A stretch of 64,000 bases of DNA from an uncultured Eubacteriales bacterium (lineage in GTDB: Bacteria > Bacillota > Clostridia > Christensenellales > Aristaeellaceae): contig CADASK010000028.1 of assembly GCA_902790495.1 (NCBI GenBank), positions 30,528-94,527 of the forward strand, given 5' to 3'. Positions 34,836 to 43,959 of the stretch are shown here, one piece after another; the stretch's first letter is position 1, and each line of letters starts with the position of its first letter. The notes under the pieces were generated by a model. It was not told the origin of the DNA, did no database searches, and worked only from the letters and a program-made list of their open reading frames with translations. The translations under genes were made by a program, and so were the position numbers.

Positions 34836-35048
34836 ATGTTCTGGAAGCCGCTGGTGCCTCCGCCGCCGCTGCCGGAGGATGTCAAGCGCCGCCGCGACCG
34901 GCGCAGGAGCCGGAATGACAGAAGAGACAGACGTCCGCGCGGCAAGGCTCTGTATGTGCTGGCGGCCATCGGCGCGGTGACCGTGCTGGTGCTGCTGGCG
35001 CGGTATGCCATCGTGCCGCTGCTGGTGTGGCTGGGAGGTCGGACATGA
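34836..35048 (+). CDS. Small basic single-span membrane protein
   Basis: A 70-residue protein: a Pro-rich start (MFWKPLVPPPPLPED), a strongly basic Arg-rich stretch (residues 17-37), then one transmembrane helix (LYVLAAIGAVTVLVLLARYA). The basic side should face the cytoplasm. GGGAGGTG precedes the ATG. It overlaps the DUF4230 gene by ATGA, suggesting a partner role. No family recognised. Confidence 0.75.
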   Translation: MFWKPLVPPPPLPEDVKRRRDRRRSRNDRRDRRPRGKALYVLAAIGAVTVLVLLARYAIVPLLVWLGGRT

Positions 35049-35665
35049 AGCGCGTACTTCGCTGGGCAGGCAAAACCCTCGGCACGGCCCTCGTGCTCAC
35101 CCTGGTGATCGTGCTGTTGCCCTACGCCAGGGATCTGCTGGGCCGCCTGCTGCCGGACATCACCGGGCGGACGGCCACGGTGTCCGCTCTGCTCTCCCAC
35201 CGCCTGAGCGAGAGCACCCGGCTGGAAACCCTCACCGTGGAGGATGAGGGCGTGTTCACCGCCACCCAGGACGCCCTGCTGCTGGGCACGGTGCAGACGG
35301 TGACCGTCCACTACACCTACCGCGCGTCCCTGGGCATCGACCTGACGAAGGTCACCGTGACGCCCACGGGCAATGCCGTCACCCTGACCCTGCCGGAGAC
35401 CGAGCTGCTCTCGGACAGCCTGACCCCGACCCGGGTCGACCGGGACGACTTCTGGTATCCCCTGACCGAGAAGCGCCGCGCCGCCATCCTCGCCGAGGAG
35501 CAGACCCGCTGCCGCGATCGCGTGCTGGCCGAAGCCCTCGCAAACAACACGGGCCGTGCAGCGGCGGAGAAGGCGCTGCGGGAGACCGTGGCGGGATGGA
35601 TGGAGGGAACGGGGAGCGTGCCGGTGATCTTCGCGTGGGAGGCAGACGCGGAGCCATCGACGTGA
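35045..35665 (+). CDS. DUF4230 domain protein
   Basis: A 206-residue protein with one N-terminal transmembrane helix (GTALVLTLVIVLLPYA) and an extracytoplasmic domain. That domain has VHYTYRASLGIDLTKVTV near residue 90 and LTLPETELLSD near 115, the recognisable core of DUF4230. Its function is unknown. It is coupled to the small membrane protein upstream, with GGGAGG in that gene as ribosome site. Confidence 0.82.
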   Translation: MKRVLRWAGKTLGTALVLTLVIVLLPYARDLLGRLLPDITGRTATVSALLSHRLSESTRLETLTVEDEGVFTATQDALLLGTVQTVTVHYTYRASLGIDLTKVTVTPTGNAVTLTLPETELLSDSLTPTRVDRDDFWYPLTEKRRAAILAEEQTRCRDRVLAEALANNTGRAAAEKALRETVAGWMEGTGSVPVIFAWEADAEPST

Positions 35666-35721
35666 CAGGCGCAAGAGTTGCTGAAATCACAAAACAGATA
35701 CACAGAAAGAAGGAATCACCC

Positions 35722-37221
35722 ATGACCCTGCAGGAAGCCCTGGAAACCCTGAAAGCGATGGAGGAGGCGCAGGCCGCCTACGGCCAGGCGTTCTCCGTGA
35801 TGTACGTGGACGGCGACACCGTCGCGCCGAAAATGAGCTACAAGGGCCGCGCGAAGGCCCTCGGCTACCTCTCCGGCGAGCTGTACAGCAAGACCGTGAA
35901 CGAGCGCAACATCGAGGCCATCCAGACGATCCTCGACGCCGGGGACGCGGTGGACGCCCTGACCCGCCGCAAGGCCACCGTGCAGAAGGAAGACCTGGAG
36001 GACATGCTCCTCATGCCCAAGGAGGAGTACCAGACCTACCAGGAGACCCTGACCGAGGCCGGCGCGGTGTGGCACGAGGCCAAGCTGAAAAGCGACTGGG
36101 ACGCCTTCCAGCCCTACCTGGAGAAGCTGGTGGCCTACAAGCGCCGCTTCGCCGAGCGCAAGGACGCCAGCCGCCCCGCCTACGACGTGATGCTCGACCG
36201 CTATGAGAAGGGCATGAACACCAAGACCCTGGAGGGCTTCTTCTCCCTGCTGCGCAGTGAGCTGACGCCCGTCATTCTGGCGGTGAAGGACAAGCCCGCG
36301 CCGGACGACAGCTGCATCCACGGCCACTTCCCGGTGGAGGGCCAGCGGGAGCTGAACCGCCGGGTGATGGCGGTGATGGGCCTCGACCCCGAGCGCACCG
36401 CCCTGGGCGAGACCGAGCACCCCTTCACCGACGGCGTGAACAAGTGGGACGTGCGCATCACCACGCACTACCACGAGGACGACGTCTCCCAGAACCTCTA
36501 CTCCGTGATCCACGAGGGCGGCCACGCCCTGTACGAGCTGGGCGTCGCAGATGAGCTGCAGTTCACCTGCCTCTCCGGCGGCTCCGCCATGAGCATCCAC
36601 GAGAGCCAGAGCCGCTTCTACGAGAACCTGATCGGCCGCAGCCGCCCCTTCATGGAGACGCTGCTGCCCATCCTGCGGGACGTGTTCCCGGAGCAGTTCC
36701 GCGCCGTGACCGTGGATCAGCTCTACCACGCCATGAACAAGGCGATGCCCTCCCTGATCCGCACCGAGGCCGACGAGCTGACCTACGCGATGCACGTGGC
36801 CATCCGCTTTGAGATTGAGAAGCTGATGTTCTCCGGCGACGCGAAGCTCAGCGAGCTGCCGGGCATCTGGAACCAGCTCTATCACGAGTACCTGGGCGTG
36901 ACCGTGCCGGATCACCGCCGCGGTATCCTGCAGGATTCCCACTGGTCGGGCGGCCTGTTCGGGTATTTTCCGAGCTACGCCCTGGGCAGCGCCTACGGCG
37001 TGCAGATGCTCTATGCGATGGAGCGCGATGTGGATGTGTGGGGCGCGGTGCGCGCGGGCGATCTGACGCCCGTCACCGCCTGGCTGGGCGAGCATATTCA
37101 TCGCTTCGGCCAGAGCAAGACGCCCGCCGAGCTGCTGGTCAGCGCGGAGGTCAATCCCTTTGATCCGCATGTGTATGTGGGGTATTTGAAGAAGAAGTAT
37201 GGGGAACTGTACGGGCTCTGA
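35722..37221 (+). CDS. M32 family metallocarboxypeptidase
   Basis: A 499-residue cytosolic carboxypeptidase of the Taq/M32 family, which trims C-terminal residues from peptides. The zinc site HEGGHALYELG (HEXXH) is near residue 265, followed by the third ligand in SIHESQSRFYEN about 30 residues later. DHRRGILQDSHWSGGLFGYFPSYALG near residue 395 is diagnostic of the family. AAGGAATCACCC precedes the ATG. A family A repeat and a terminator follow. Confidence 0.96.
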   Translation: MTLQEALETLKAMEEAQAAYGQAFSVMYVDGDTVAPKMSYKGRAKALGYLSGELYSKTVNERNIEAIQTILDAGDAVDALTRRKATVQKEDLEDMLLMPKEEYQTYQETLTEAGAVWHEAKLKSDWDAFQPYLEKLVAYKRRFAERKDASRPAYDVMLDRYEKGMNTKTLEGFFSLLRSELTPVILAVKDKPAPDDSCIHGHFPVEGQRELNRRVMAVMGLDPERTALGETEHPFTDGVNKWDVRITTHYHEDDVSQNLYSVIHEGGHALYELGVADELQFTCLSGGSAMSIHESQSRFYENLIGRSRPFMETLLPILRDVFPEQFRAVTVDQLYHAMNKAMPSLIRTEADELTYAMHVAIRFEIEKLMFSGDAKLSELPGIWNQLYHEYLGVTVPDHRRGILQDSHWSGGLFGYFPSYALGSAYGVQMLYAMERDVDVWGAVRAGDLTPVTAWLGEHIHRFGQSKTPAELLVSAEVNPFDPHVYVGYLKKKYGELYGL

Positions 37222-37242
37222 ACCTCTTGAACGAGGCGGCGC

Positions 37243-37299
37243 GCGAAGGGTTGTCAGGGGCGATCGCAAAGCCCCTGACCCGCGCCCGCAGGCGCGGAA
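37243..37299 (+). repeat. Family A dispersed repeat, short form, TCAGGGG type
   Basis: Main stem TCAGGGGC/GCCCCTGA, again with changes on both arms relative to the standard copy; distal hairpin CGCGCC/GGCGCG. It stands just before the terminator. Confidence 0.9.
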
Positions 37300-37316
37300 C
37301 ACTTGCAGTCGTATAC

Positions 37317-37354
37317 AAAAGGAGACGTACCAACATCTGGTGCGTCTCCTTTTG
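37317..37354. terminator. Bidirectional terminator
   Basis: AAAAGGAGACG-ACCA pairs with TGGT-CGTCTCCTTTT around a 5-base loop, with T-runs on both strands. It serves the M32 gene on plus and the ABC operon on minus. Confidence 0.88.
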
Positions 37355-37369
37355 CTATGAAGAGAGAAA

Positions 37370-38458
37370 TTAGAGCAGATGCGCGCACTCCTTGTCAAAG
37401 GAGAGGTATGCGCTGTCGCCGACGGCGAAGATCTTCTTGTTGATCGGACAGTTGTCCGTGATCTTCACCAGGGTGTCGCCCACGCGCACGTGGTAATTCT
37501 GATAGCTGCCCATGAAGCAGCTCAGCTCCACCTTGCAGGGCAGCTGGCCGCTGTCCGCGATCCGGATGGCCTCGGGGCGCAGCACGATCTCGCAGTCCTC
37601 GCCGGCGGCGGGGCGCTTGTCGGAAGCGACCTGCACCGGGTGGCCGTTCACGCGGACCGTCACGCTGCCGTCGTCCGAGCCGGCCGCTTCGCCGTGGAGG
37701 AAGTTGCACTCGCCGATGAAGTCCGCCACAAACTCGCTCACGGGCTTGTAGTAGATCTCGTGCGGGCTGCCCATCTGGGCGATGACGCCGCTCTTCATCA
37801 CGATGATGCGGTCGGAGATGGACATGGCCTCGCTCTGGTCGTGGGTGACGTAGATGGCCGTGATGCCCAGGGCCTGCTGGATGCGGCGGATCTCGGTGCG
37901 CATCTGCACGCGCAGCTTGGCGTCCAGGTTGGACAGCGGCTCGTCGAAGAGCAGCACGCCGGGCTCCACCACCAGGGCGCGGGCCAGGGCGACGCGCTGC
38001 TGTTGGCCGCCGGAGAGCTGGTTGGTCATGCGCTGCTCCATGCCGGAGAGCTCCACCAGCTTCAGGATGTCGGTCACACGGCGCTTGATCTGGTCGGAGG
38101 GCACCTTGCGCAGCTTCAGGCCGTAGGCCACGTTGTCGAACACGTTGTAGTGGGGGAAGAGGGCATAGCTCTGGAACACCATCGCGGTGTCGCGCTTGTT
38201 GGGGGTGAGGGCGTTGATGGGCTCGCCGCCCAGGTAGATCTCGCCCTCGTCGGGGGATTCAAAGCCTGCCACCATGCGCAGGGTGGTGGTCTTGCCGCAG
38301 CCGGAGGGGCCCAGCAGGGTGACGAACTCGCCCGGGCGGATCTCCAGGTTGCAGTCCTTCACCGCGTAGAAATTCTTGCCGGTCTTGGGATCCTGGTAAA
38401 TCTTCGAGATATGGTCCAGCTTCACGCCCTTGGGCTGCTTCGCACGCATATCGCTCAT
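37370..38458 (-). CDS. ABC transporter ATP-binding protein, Fbp/Pot type
   Basis: A 362-residue ATPase. Walker A GPSGCGKTT is near residue 49, the Q-loop VFQSYALFPHYNVFDNVA, the signature LSGGQQQR and Walker B LLFDEPLSNLDAKLR, with a C-terminal TOBE domain (about 285-355). The SNLDAKLR form is typical of iron(III), spermidine/putrescine and phosphonate importers. It is the last gene of a binding protein-permease-ATPase operon. The solute is not certain. Confidence 0.93.
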   Translation of the reverse strand: MSDMRAKQPKGVKLDHISKIYQDPKTGKNFYAVKDCNLEIRPGEFVTLLGPSGCGKTTTLRMVAGFESPDEGEIYLGGEPINALTPNKRDTAMVFQSYALFPHYNVFDNVAYGLKLRKVPSDQIKRRVTDILKLVELSGMEQRMTNQLSGGQQQRVALARALVVEPGVLLFDEPLSNLDAKLRVQMRTEIRRIQQALGITAIYVTHDQSEAMSISDRIIVMKSGVIAQMGSPHEIYYKPVSEFVADFIGECNFLHGEAAGSDDGSVTVRVNGHPVQVASDKRPAAGEDCEIVLRPEAIRIADSGQLPCKVELSCFMGSYQNYHVRVGDTLVKITDNCPINKKIFAVGDSAYLSFDKECAHLL

Positions 38459-38461
38459 GCT

Positions 38462-40171
38462 TTATTCCTCCTTCTGTTTCCGGCTGGTTCCGAAGAATTT
38501 GATAAACAGATTCATCAGCAGCACCGCGCCGTAGGTGATGAGTATCAGGATGGTGGCAAAGGCGCAGGCCAGGCTGTAGGAGCCCTTCTCCGCAAACTCG
38601 TTGATCTGCACGGTGATGAGCAGATAGCTGGGCGTCACCAGCAGGATGATGGCGGAGATGGCGGTGATGGAGCGCACAAAGGCCGTGACCAGGCCGGAGA
38701 GGAAGGAATCCTTGATGAGCGGCAGCGTGACCGAGGTGAACACCTTGAGGCTGTTTGCGCCCATGTCATAGGCGCTCTCCTCAATGCTCTTGTCAATCTG
38801 CCGCAGGGCGGAAATGCCGCTGCGCGTGCCGGTGGGCAGGGAGCGCACCACAAACACGATGATCAGGATCGCGCCTGTGCCGTAAAGCCCTTGCAGCAGC
38901 CCCGTGTGGAACAGGCCGCTGGAGAAGCCGCGGATATAGCCCACGCCCAGCACGGTTCCGGGCACGGCCATGGCCAGCATGGACACGGCCTCGATGAAGC
39001 CCTTGGCCTTGAATTTCCGCTTGACCACCAGGTAGGAGATGATCATGGAGAGCAGGGCCGTGATGGGCGAGGCGATGAGGGACAGCACAAAGGAGTCCTT
39101 GAAGGCTTTCAGGCCGTGGTAGCGGGTAAAGACCAGGCTGAACCACTTGCCCGTGAGCGGGAAGAACTTATAGCCCCAGGTGGGGAAGCACGCGCCGATA
39201 GGTACGCAGATATACATCAGGATGACGAAGGCCGCGCCGAGGCTGCAGAACACGGTCAGCGGGATCTTGACGGACTTGTCCTCAATGAGCATGCGGGCGC
39301 GGCTGGCCTTGCCGGTGAGGGTGGCGGCGGTTTTCGCCTCCAGCACGTACTTCTGCACCGCGAACATCAGCAGCGTGATGCACAGCAGCACCACGGCCAT
39401 GGCGGCGGCGCCGGCCTTGTCGTAGGCGCCGGTGATCTGCAGGTAGATGGTGGTGGCCAGCGTGTCGTAGGAGCCGCCGATCAGCATCGGGTTGGCGAAG
39501 TCAGCGATGGACTCGATGAAGGTGACCAGGAAGGCGTTGCCGATGCCCGGCAGCAGCAGGGGCAGGGTCACGTCGGCAAACACCTTCCAGCGGCTGGCGC
39601 CCATGTCCCGGGCCGCCTCCTCCAGCGAGGGATCGATGTTTTTGAGCAGGCCCTTGAGCATCATGTAGCACACGGGGAAGAAGGTGAGCGTCTGCACCAC
39701 CACAATGCCCCAGTAGCCGTAGACGTTGTTGTCGTAGATGCCCAGCAGAAAGCGGGTGATGACGCCCGCCTTGCCGAAGAGCATGATCATCGACAGGGAG
39801 AGCACAAAGGGCGGAGAGACCACGGGCAGCATGGACACCACCTTAAACAGGCCGCCCACCAGCTTGTTCAGCCGGACATAGACCTCCACATAGGCGAAGA
39901 GCAGGCCCAGCAGCGAGGAGAAGATGCCCACCACAAAGCCGACCTTCAGGGTGTTGGTGATGGCCCTGGTGAAGCTGGGCATATCGAAAATCCGTTTGAA
40001 CACGCTGAAGCTGAAGCCGCTGTCGCCCACAAAACTGTCCACCAGCAGGATGGCCAGCGGGTAGAGGATAAACAGCGTGAGGAATGTGATCAGCACCACG
40101 ATGGTGGTTACCATAATGGGGTCGCCGAGCAGCTTCTTGCGGTCGAGCGCGGACCCCTGCGTTTTGGCCAT
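38462..40171 (-). CDS. ABC transporter permease, fused two-domain Fbp/Phn type
   Basis: A 569-residue permease with about 12 helices in two homologous halves (roughly 1-285 and 300-569). Each half has its own cytoplasmic EAA loop: LEEAARDMGASRWKVFADVT in the first and IEESAYDMGANSLKVFTSVT in the second. This fused arrangement is that of FbpB and of 2-aminoethylphosphonate permeases. It ends 3 bases before the ATPase gene. Confidence 0.93.
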   Translation of the reverse strand: MAKTQGSALDRKKLLGDPIMVTTIVVLITFLTLFILYPLAILLVDSFVGDSGFSFSVFKRIFDMPSFTRAITNTLKVGFVVGIFSSLLGLLFAYVEVYVRLNKLVGGLFKVVSMLPVVSPPFVLSLSMIMLFGKAGVITRFLLGIYDNNVYGYWGIVVVQTLTFFPVCYMMLKGLLKNIDPSLEEAARDMGASRWKVFADVTLPLLLPGIGNAFLVTFIESIADFANPMLIGGSYDTLATTIYLQITGAYDKAGAAAMAVVLLCITLLMFAVQKYVLEAKTAATLTGKASRARMLIEDKSVKIPLTVFCSLGAAFVILMYICVPIGACFPTWGYKFFPLTGKWFSLVFTRYHGLKAFKDSFVLSLIASPITALLSMIISYLVVKRKFKAKGFIEAVSMLAMAVPGTVLGVGYIRGFSSGLFHTGLLQGLYGTGAILIIVFVVRSLPTGTRSGISALRQIDKSIEESAYDMGANSLKVFTSVTLPLIKDSFLSGLVTAFVRSITAISAIILLVTPSYLLITVQINEFAEKGSYSLACAFATILILITYGAVLLMNLFIKFFGTSRKQKEE

Positions 40172-40257
40172 ATCGTCCTCTCCTTCCCCTCACAGAGTTT
40201 TTCCGAAAAAGCAAGGATGGCGGATCGCCGCCATCCTTGCCGTGGTTTGCAAAAGGC

Positions 40258-41358
40258 TTACTTGGTCTGGAAACGATCCTCACCGGTGTTGGCGCCGGCG
40301 GCCTCGATGGCGGCCATCACGTCGGCCACATTCTGGTCAGTGTCCCTCACGGCGGCGGCAAAGTCATAGCCGTCCCACACCAGGCTGGGATCCAGGCCCG
40401 CGTCGATGGCAGCCTGGGGCTGCTGCGCGTTGTCGATCACCAGGAACTGATAGGAGCCGTTCTTGGCGCCCAGCTCCACGCAGTCGGGGCTCAGGGCATA
40501 TTCCACAAACAGCTTGGCGGCGTTCATGTGAGCAGCGCCCTTGAAGATGGCCACCGGGCCGATCTCGCAGGCAGTGCCGTCGGCGGGCACCACCAGGCCG
40601 ACGTTCTCATAGCCGTTGTCGACGATCTGGGTGATGCCGTCATGCAGGAAGCCGATGCCGATGACGCACTCGCCGGTGCCCACGTTCTTGGAGGGGCCGG
40701 AGCCGGACTTGGTGTACACCTGCACGTTCTTGTCCAGGTCCACCAGGTACTGGACGCCCGCGTCATGGCCTTTGAGCTGGATCATCAGGTTGGCCACCAG
40801 CTTGGGGGTGCCGGCGGTCTTGTAGTTGCTCAGCCAGATCAGGCCCTTGTATTCTTCCTTCAGCAGGTCGTCCCAGGTCGCAGGCGCTTCCAGACCCATG
40901 CGGGCCAGCTCGTCCTTGTTGACCATGAAGCCCAGCAGGCCGGTATAGATGCCATACCAATAGCCGTTGGGATCCTTATAGATGTCCTTGCTCAGGTGCG
41001 CGGCGTTGGCGGGCACATAGCTGTTGTCCAGGAAGCCCTTGGCCGCCAGGGAGTCATAGGGGTTGTTGGTGCCGCCGAACCACACGTCGGCGGAGGGCTT
41101 GCCGTTTTCTTCCTCGATCTTGGCGGGCACTTCGCCGGTGGACAGGCGCTGATACTGCGTCTTGATGCCATACAGCTTTTCAAAGTTTTCGCACACAGCC
41201 GCAAGGTATTCCTCCTCGCAGGAGCCGTATACCACCAGGGTGCCATCGGCCTGCGCAGCGGCGACCAGGTCGGCGTCCGCGCCCACGTCGGCGGAAGCCA
41301 GAGACAGGCAGCCCGCCATCATCATGACGGCCATCAGAATAGCAAGAAACCGTTTCAT
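40258..41358 (-). CDS. ABC transporter substrate-binding protein, Fbp-like
   Basis: A 366-residue exported binding protein of the extracellular solute-binding family 1/6. The signal peptide is MKRFLAILMAVMMMAGCLSLASA. The Cys in MAGC could make it a lipoprotein, but an ASA-D cleavage site also fits. LVVYGSCEEEYLAAVCENFEKLYG, DVWFGGTNNPYDSLAAKG and NVGTGECVIGIGFLHDG are typical of iron(III)/phosphonate binding proteins. The start was placed at the signal peptide; AGGAGGGTC lies upstream. A perfect promoter precedes it. Confidence 0.92.
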   Translation of the reverse strand: MKRFLAILMAVMMMAGCLSLASADVGADADLVAAAQADGTLVVYGSCEEEYLAAVCENFEKLYGIKTQYQRLSTGEVPAKIEEENGKPSADVWFGGTNNPYDSLAAKGFLDNSYVPANAAHLSKDIYKDPNGYWYGIYTGLLGFMVNKDELARMGLEAPATWDDLLKEEYKGLIWLSNYKTAGTPKLVANLMIQLKGHDAGVQYLVDLDKNVQVYTKSGSGPSKNVGTGECVIGIGFLHDGITQIVDNGYENVGLVVPADGTACEIGPVAIFKGAAHMNAAKLFVEYALSPDCVELGAKNGSYQFLVIDNAQQPQAAIDAGLDPSLVWDGYDFAAAVRDTDQNVADVMAAIEAAGANTGEDRFQTK

Positions 41359-41410
41359 GGAAAGACCCTCCTTGAACCGTAAAATATGGACGTTTTTTGC
41401 GTCTGGGAGT

Positions 41411-41439
41411 ATTATAGGTCTTTGCAGGTCGATTGTCAA
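41411..41439 (-). promoter_or_regulatory. Consensus promoter of the Fbp-like operon
   Basis: On the minus strand TTGACA, 17-base spacer, TATAAT, both perfect, about 53 bases upstream of the start codon. No clear Fur box is seen. Confidence 0.92.
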
Positions 41440-41507
41440 GGGAATCACAAACTTTTTGCGCACAAAACAGACCAGAACAGACAAAAAAGAAGGCGCCCGC
41501 AGGGCAG

Positions 41508-41553
41508 CCCTCTCAGTCACCTGCGGTGACAGCTCTCCCAGAGGGAGAGCCAA
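41508..41553 (+). repeat. Family B dispersed repeat, CTCAGTCA subtype
   Basis: CCCTCTCAGTCACCTGCGGTGACAG with stem GTCACC/GGTGAC, then CTCTCCC/GGGAGAG and AGCCAAG. Same subtype as the copies near 55.0 and 59.05 kb. Confidence 0.75.
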
Positions 41554-41609
41554 GAAGTGAAGCCTTCTGCACAGCTAAATGAAATAGTTGCCTAAACAAG
41601 AGCGGCCGC

Positions 41610-41720
41610 GCGAAGGTGTGCAGGGGGCTCGGAGCGCCCGGAAAACGCCATGTTATGGCGTTTTCAGCGGAGAGCGGGCGGCAGCCCCGGACCGATCGCA
41701 AAGCCCCTGACCCGCGCCCG
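41610..41720 (+). repeat. Family A dispersed repeat, long form, chimeric and truncated
   Basis: Long form with perfect inner hairpin GAAAACGCCAT-GTT-ATGGCGTTTTC. The 5' arm is of the GCAGGGGGC type but the 3' arm is of the GCCCCTGAC type, so they pair poorly; the end stops within GCGCCCG. This looks like a recombinant between two copies. Confidence 0.82.
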
Positions 41721-41743
41721 AGTGTTTTTCATGAAATGAAACG

Positions 41744-41777
41744 CAAAAAAAGGGCAGATGAAACACACCTGCCCTTT
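41744..41777 (-). terminator. Terminator of the IspH-S1 gene
   Basis: On the minus strand AAGGGCAG/CTGCCCTT with an 11-base loop, followed by TTTTT. It lies 18 bases after the stop codon. Confidence 0.88.
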
Positions 41778-41794
41778 GGGATTCATTCCGAATC

Positions 41795-43810
41795 TCAGGC
41801 TTCGGGAGCGGCTTCCTCAGCAGCATCCTCCGCAGTGGGGACCTCCACCAGCACGGCCTCTTCCACGGCCTCGTCGGCAGGCAGATCCAGACCCTCAGCG
41901 GCATCCAGGGCTTCCTCTTCGAGGGCCTGGCGAATGCTCAGGGAGATGCGCTTGGCCTCGGTATCCACGGACAGCACCTTCACGTGCACGATGTCGCCCA
42001 CGTTCACGGCGTCCTCCACCTTGGCAATCTTGGTGGGCGCGCACTGGGAGATGTGCACCAGGCCGTCCAGGCCGGGCTCAAGCTCCACAAAGGCGCCGAA
42101 GGTCACGATGCGGACAACCTTGCCCTCCACGATGGAGCCCACCGGATACTTCTCGGCGGCGTTGTCCCAGGGACGGGGCTGGAGCTGCTTGTAGCCCAGC
42201 TGAATGCGCTCGCGCTCGCGGTCGAGGCTGAGCACCTTCACGTCGATCTCCTGGTTGGGCTTCACGACCTCGCTGGGATGCTTCACATGGCCCCAGCTCA
42301 GGTCGGTGATGTGCACCAGGCCATCCACGCCGCCGACGTCGACGAAGGCGCCGAAGTCGGTCAGGCGGCGAACGACGCCGCGGATGACGATGCCCTCTTC
42401 GAGCTTCTCCCAGGCTTCCTTCTTCTTGGCGGCGGATTCCTCAAGAATCACGGCCTTGCGGCTGGCGACGATGCGCTTCTTCTGCTTGTCGACCTCGATG
42501 ATCTTGAGCTTCATGTCCTTGCCGACGAACTCACCGATCTTCTCGACATAGCGGGGGGCGAGCTGGGAGGCGGGGACGAAGGCGCGAACGCCGTCCACAT
42601 CGGCAATGAGGCCGCCCTTGACGGCTTCCTTGCCAACGCCTTCCACATACTCATTGGCGTCGTACTTCGCCATCAGAGCTTCCCAGGCTTTGCGATTGAC
42701 GATGTTACGCTGGCTGAGCACCACGTTGCCCTCGCCATCGTTCACCTTGACGACCTCGACCTCAATCTCGTCGCCAACCTGCACGTCCTGCTGGGTCAGG
42801 TCGCTGCGCTTGACGAGACCGTCGGACTTGTAGCCGATGTTGACGCACACTTCGTCGTCATTCACCTGCACCACAGTGCCGGTCACGGTCTGGCCGGGAC
42901 GGATGCGCACGAGCGTGGCGTCCACCTCTGCCATGAAGTCGTTCTTCTCCTCTTCGGGAGTCGCCTGGGTCCTGTTCTCATTGTCGGTCATTGTTGTGAC
43001 AACCTCCTTAAGTAGCCCGTCCGGCGTGGAAGCACCGGCGGTCATTCCGATCCTGTCGGAATGAATATTCGCAAAGGCAGGCGGAATCTCCGCCGCGCAC
43101 TCTACCATAATGGTTCTGGGGCAAAGGGATTTGCACAGCTCATAGAGCTTGCGGGTGTTGGCGCTCCTGCGTCCGCCCACCACGATCATCGCGTCCACCT
43201 GACCGGCCAGATCTCTCGCTTCTGTTTGCCGCGTGTGGGTCGCCGAACAGATCGTGCAGTGCTCCGACAGGCTTTGAACCCGTCTGCGCAGAATCTCCAG
43301 TACCGCCTCCCAGCGCTCCTGGGGAAAGGTGGTCTGTGCCACCACCGCGGCCCTGTCCATCGGGGGAAGCGCTTCCGCCTCCTCCGGCGTGGCCGCGTAG
43401 AAGACCGGGCCTTTTGCCCAGCCGGCCGTGCCCTCCACCTCCGGGTGACGGGCCTCGCCGACGATGATGACCGGCGTGCCGTCCCCGCTCTCGCGGGCGA
43501 CAATCTCGTGCAGCCGGGCGACGTAGGGGCAGGTGAGGTCGACGACCTCGCAGCCTTGCGCCTCCAGCGCCTGCAGCACCGACGGCGCGACGCCGTGGCT
43601 GCGAATCAGCACACAGCGCCCTTCCGCCTCCTCGGGGGAAGCGATGGGAGGCACACCCTGCCGGGCCAGCTCCTCCACCACCTGCGGGTTGTGGATCAGC
43701 TCGCCCAGGGTGCATGCGGGTTTGCCGGAAGCAGCGATCTGTCCTGCGGCCTCCACCGCGCGGCGCACACCCATGCAAAAACCGGCGTGCCTGGCCACCT
43801 CCAAAGGCAT
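41795..43810 (-). CDS. ispH: IspH (HMBPP reductase) fused to ribosomal protein S1-like domains
   Basis: A 671-residue fusion known from many clostridia. Residues about 1-280 are IspH, the [4Fe-4S] enzyme making IPP and DMAPP in the last step of the MEP pathway. Its cluster cysteines are in ARHAGFCMGVRRAVE near residue 12, LTCPYV near 95 and CTICSATHTRQ near 190. Residues about 300-630 hold four S1 RNA-binding repeats, including VIRGVVRRLTDFGAFVDVGG and IVEGKVVRIVTFGAFVELEP, and an acidic Ala/Glu tail follows. The ATG with AAAGGGG upstream was chosen; longer readings add a Lys/Arg-rich stretch. A TTGCTT/AATAAT promoter may lie around 43.9 kb. Confidence 0.95.
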   Translation of the reverse strand: MPLEVARHAGFCMGVRRAVEAAGQIAASGKPACTLGELIHNPQVVEELARQGVPPIASPEEAEGRCVLIRSHGVAPSVLQALEAQGCEVVDLTCPYVARLHEIVARESGDGTPVIIVGEARHPEVEGTAGWAKGPVFYAATPEEAEALPPMDRAAVVAQTTFPQERWEAVLEILRRRVQSLSEHCTICSATHTRQTEARDLAGQVDAMIVVGGRRSANTRKLYELCKSLCPRTIMVECAAEIPPAFANIHSDRIGMTAGASTPDGLLKEVVTTMTDNENRTQATPEEEKNDFMAEVDATLVRIRPGQTVTGTVVQVNDDEVCVNIGYKSDGLVKRSDLTQQDVQVGDEIEVEVVKVNDGEGNVVLSQRNIVNRKAWEALMAKYDANEYVEGVGKEAVKGGLIADVDGVRAFVPASQLAPRYVEKIGEFVGKDMKLKIIEVDKQKKRIVASRKAVILEESAAKKKEAWEKLEEGIVIRGVVRRLTDFGAFVDVGGVDGLVHITDLSWGHVKHPSEVVKPNQEIDVKVLSLDRERERIQLGYKQLQPRPWDNAAEKYPVGSIVEGKVVRIVTFGAFVELEPGLDGLVHISQCAPTKIAKVEDAVNVGDIVHVKVLSVDTEAKRISLSIRQALEEEALDAAEGLDLPADEAVEEAVLVEVPTAEDAAEEAAPEA

Positions 43811-43922
43811 AGCATAACCCCTTTCGGCCTTCTTCTTTTTCCGTATACGACGCATCCTGCGATTTTCCTGCCGACCTGAAAAATTTTTTTGGTGGATTAT
43901 TTGTAAAACATTCCTCAAAAGC

Positions 43923-43947
43923 AAAAAAACGCCCCTTTCGGAGCGTT
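43923..43947 (-). terminator. Terminator after plsC
   Basis: On the minus strand AACGCTCC-GAAA-GGGGCGTT, followed by TTTTT. It separates the cmk-plsC unit from the IspH-S1 gene. Confidence 0.87.
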
Positions 43948-43959
43948 TGGTGTGTTAGC

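Noticed and set aside
37379-40369. Long plus-strand open frame opposite the Fbp-like permease and ATPase
   Set aside because: Shadow of the real minus-strand genes; no domain, no ribosome site and low-complexity composition.
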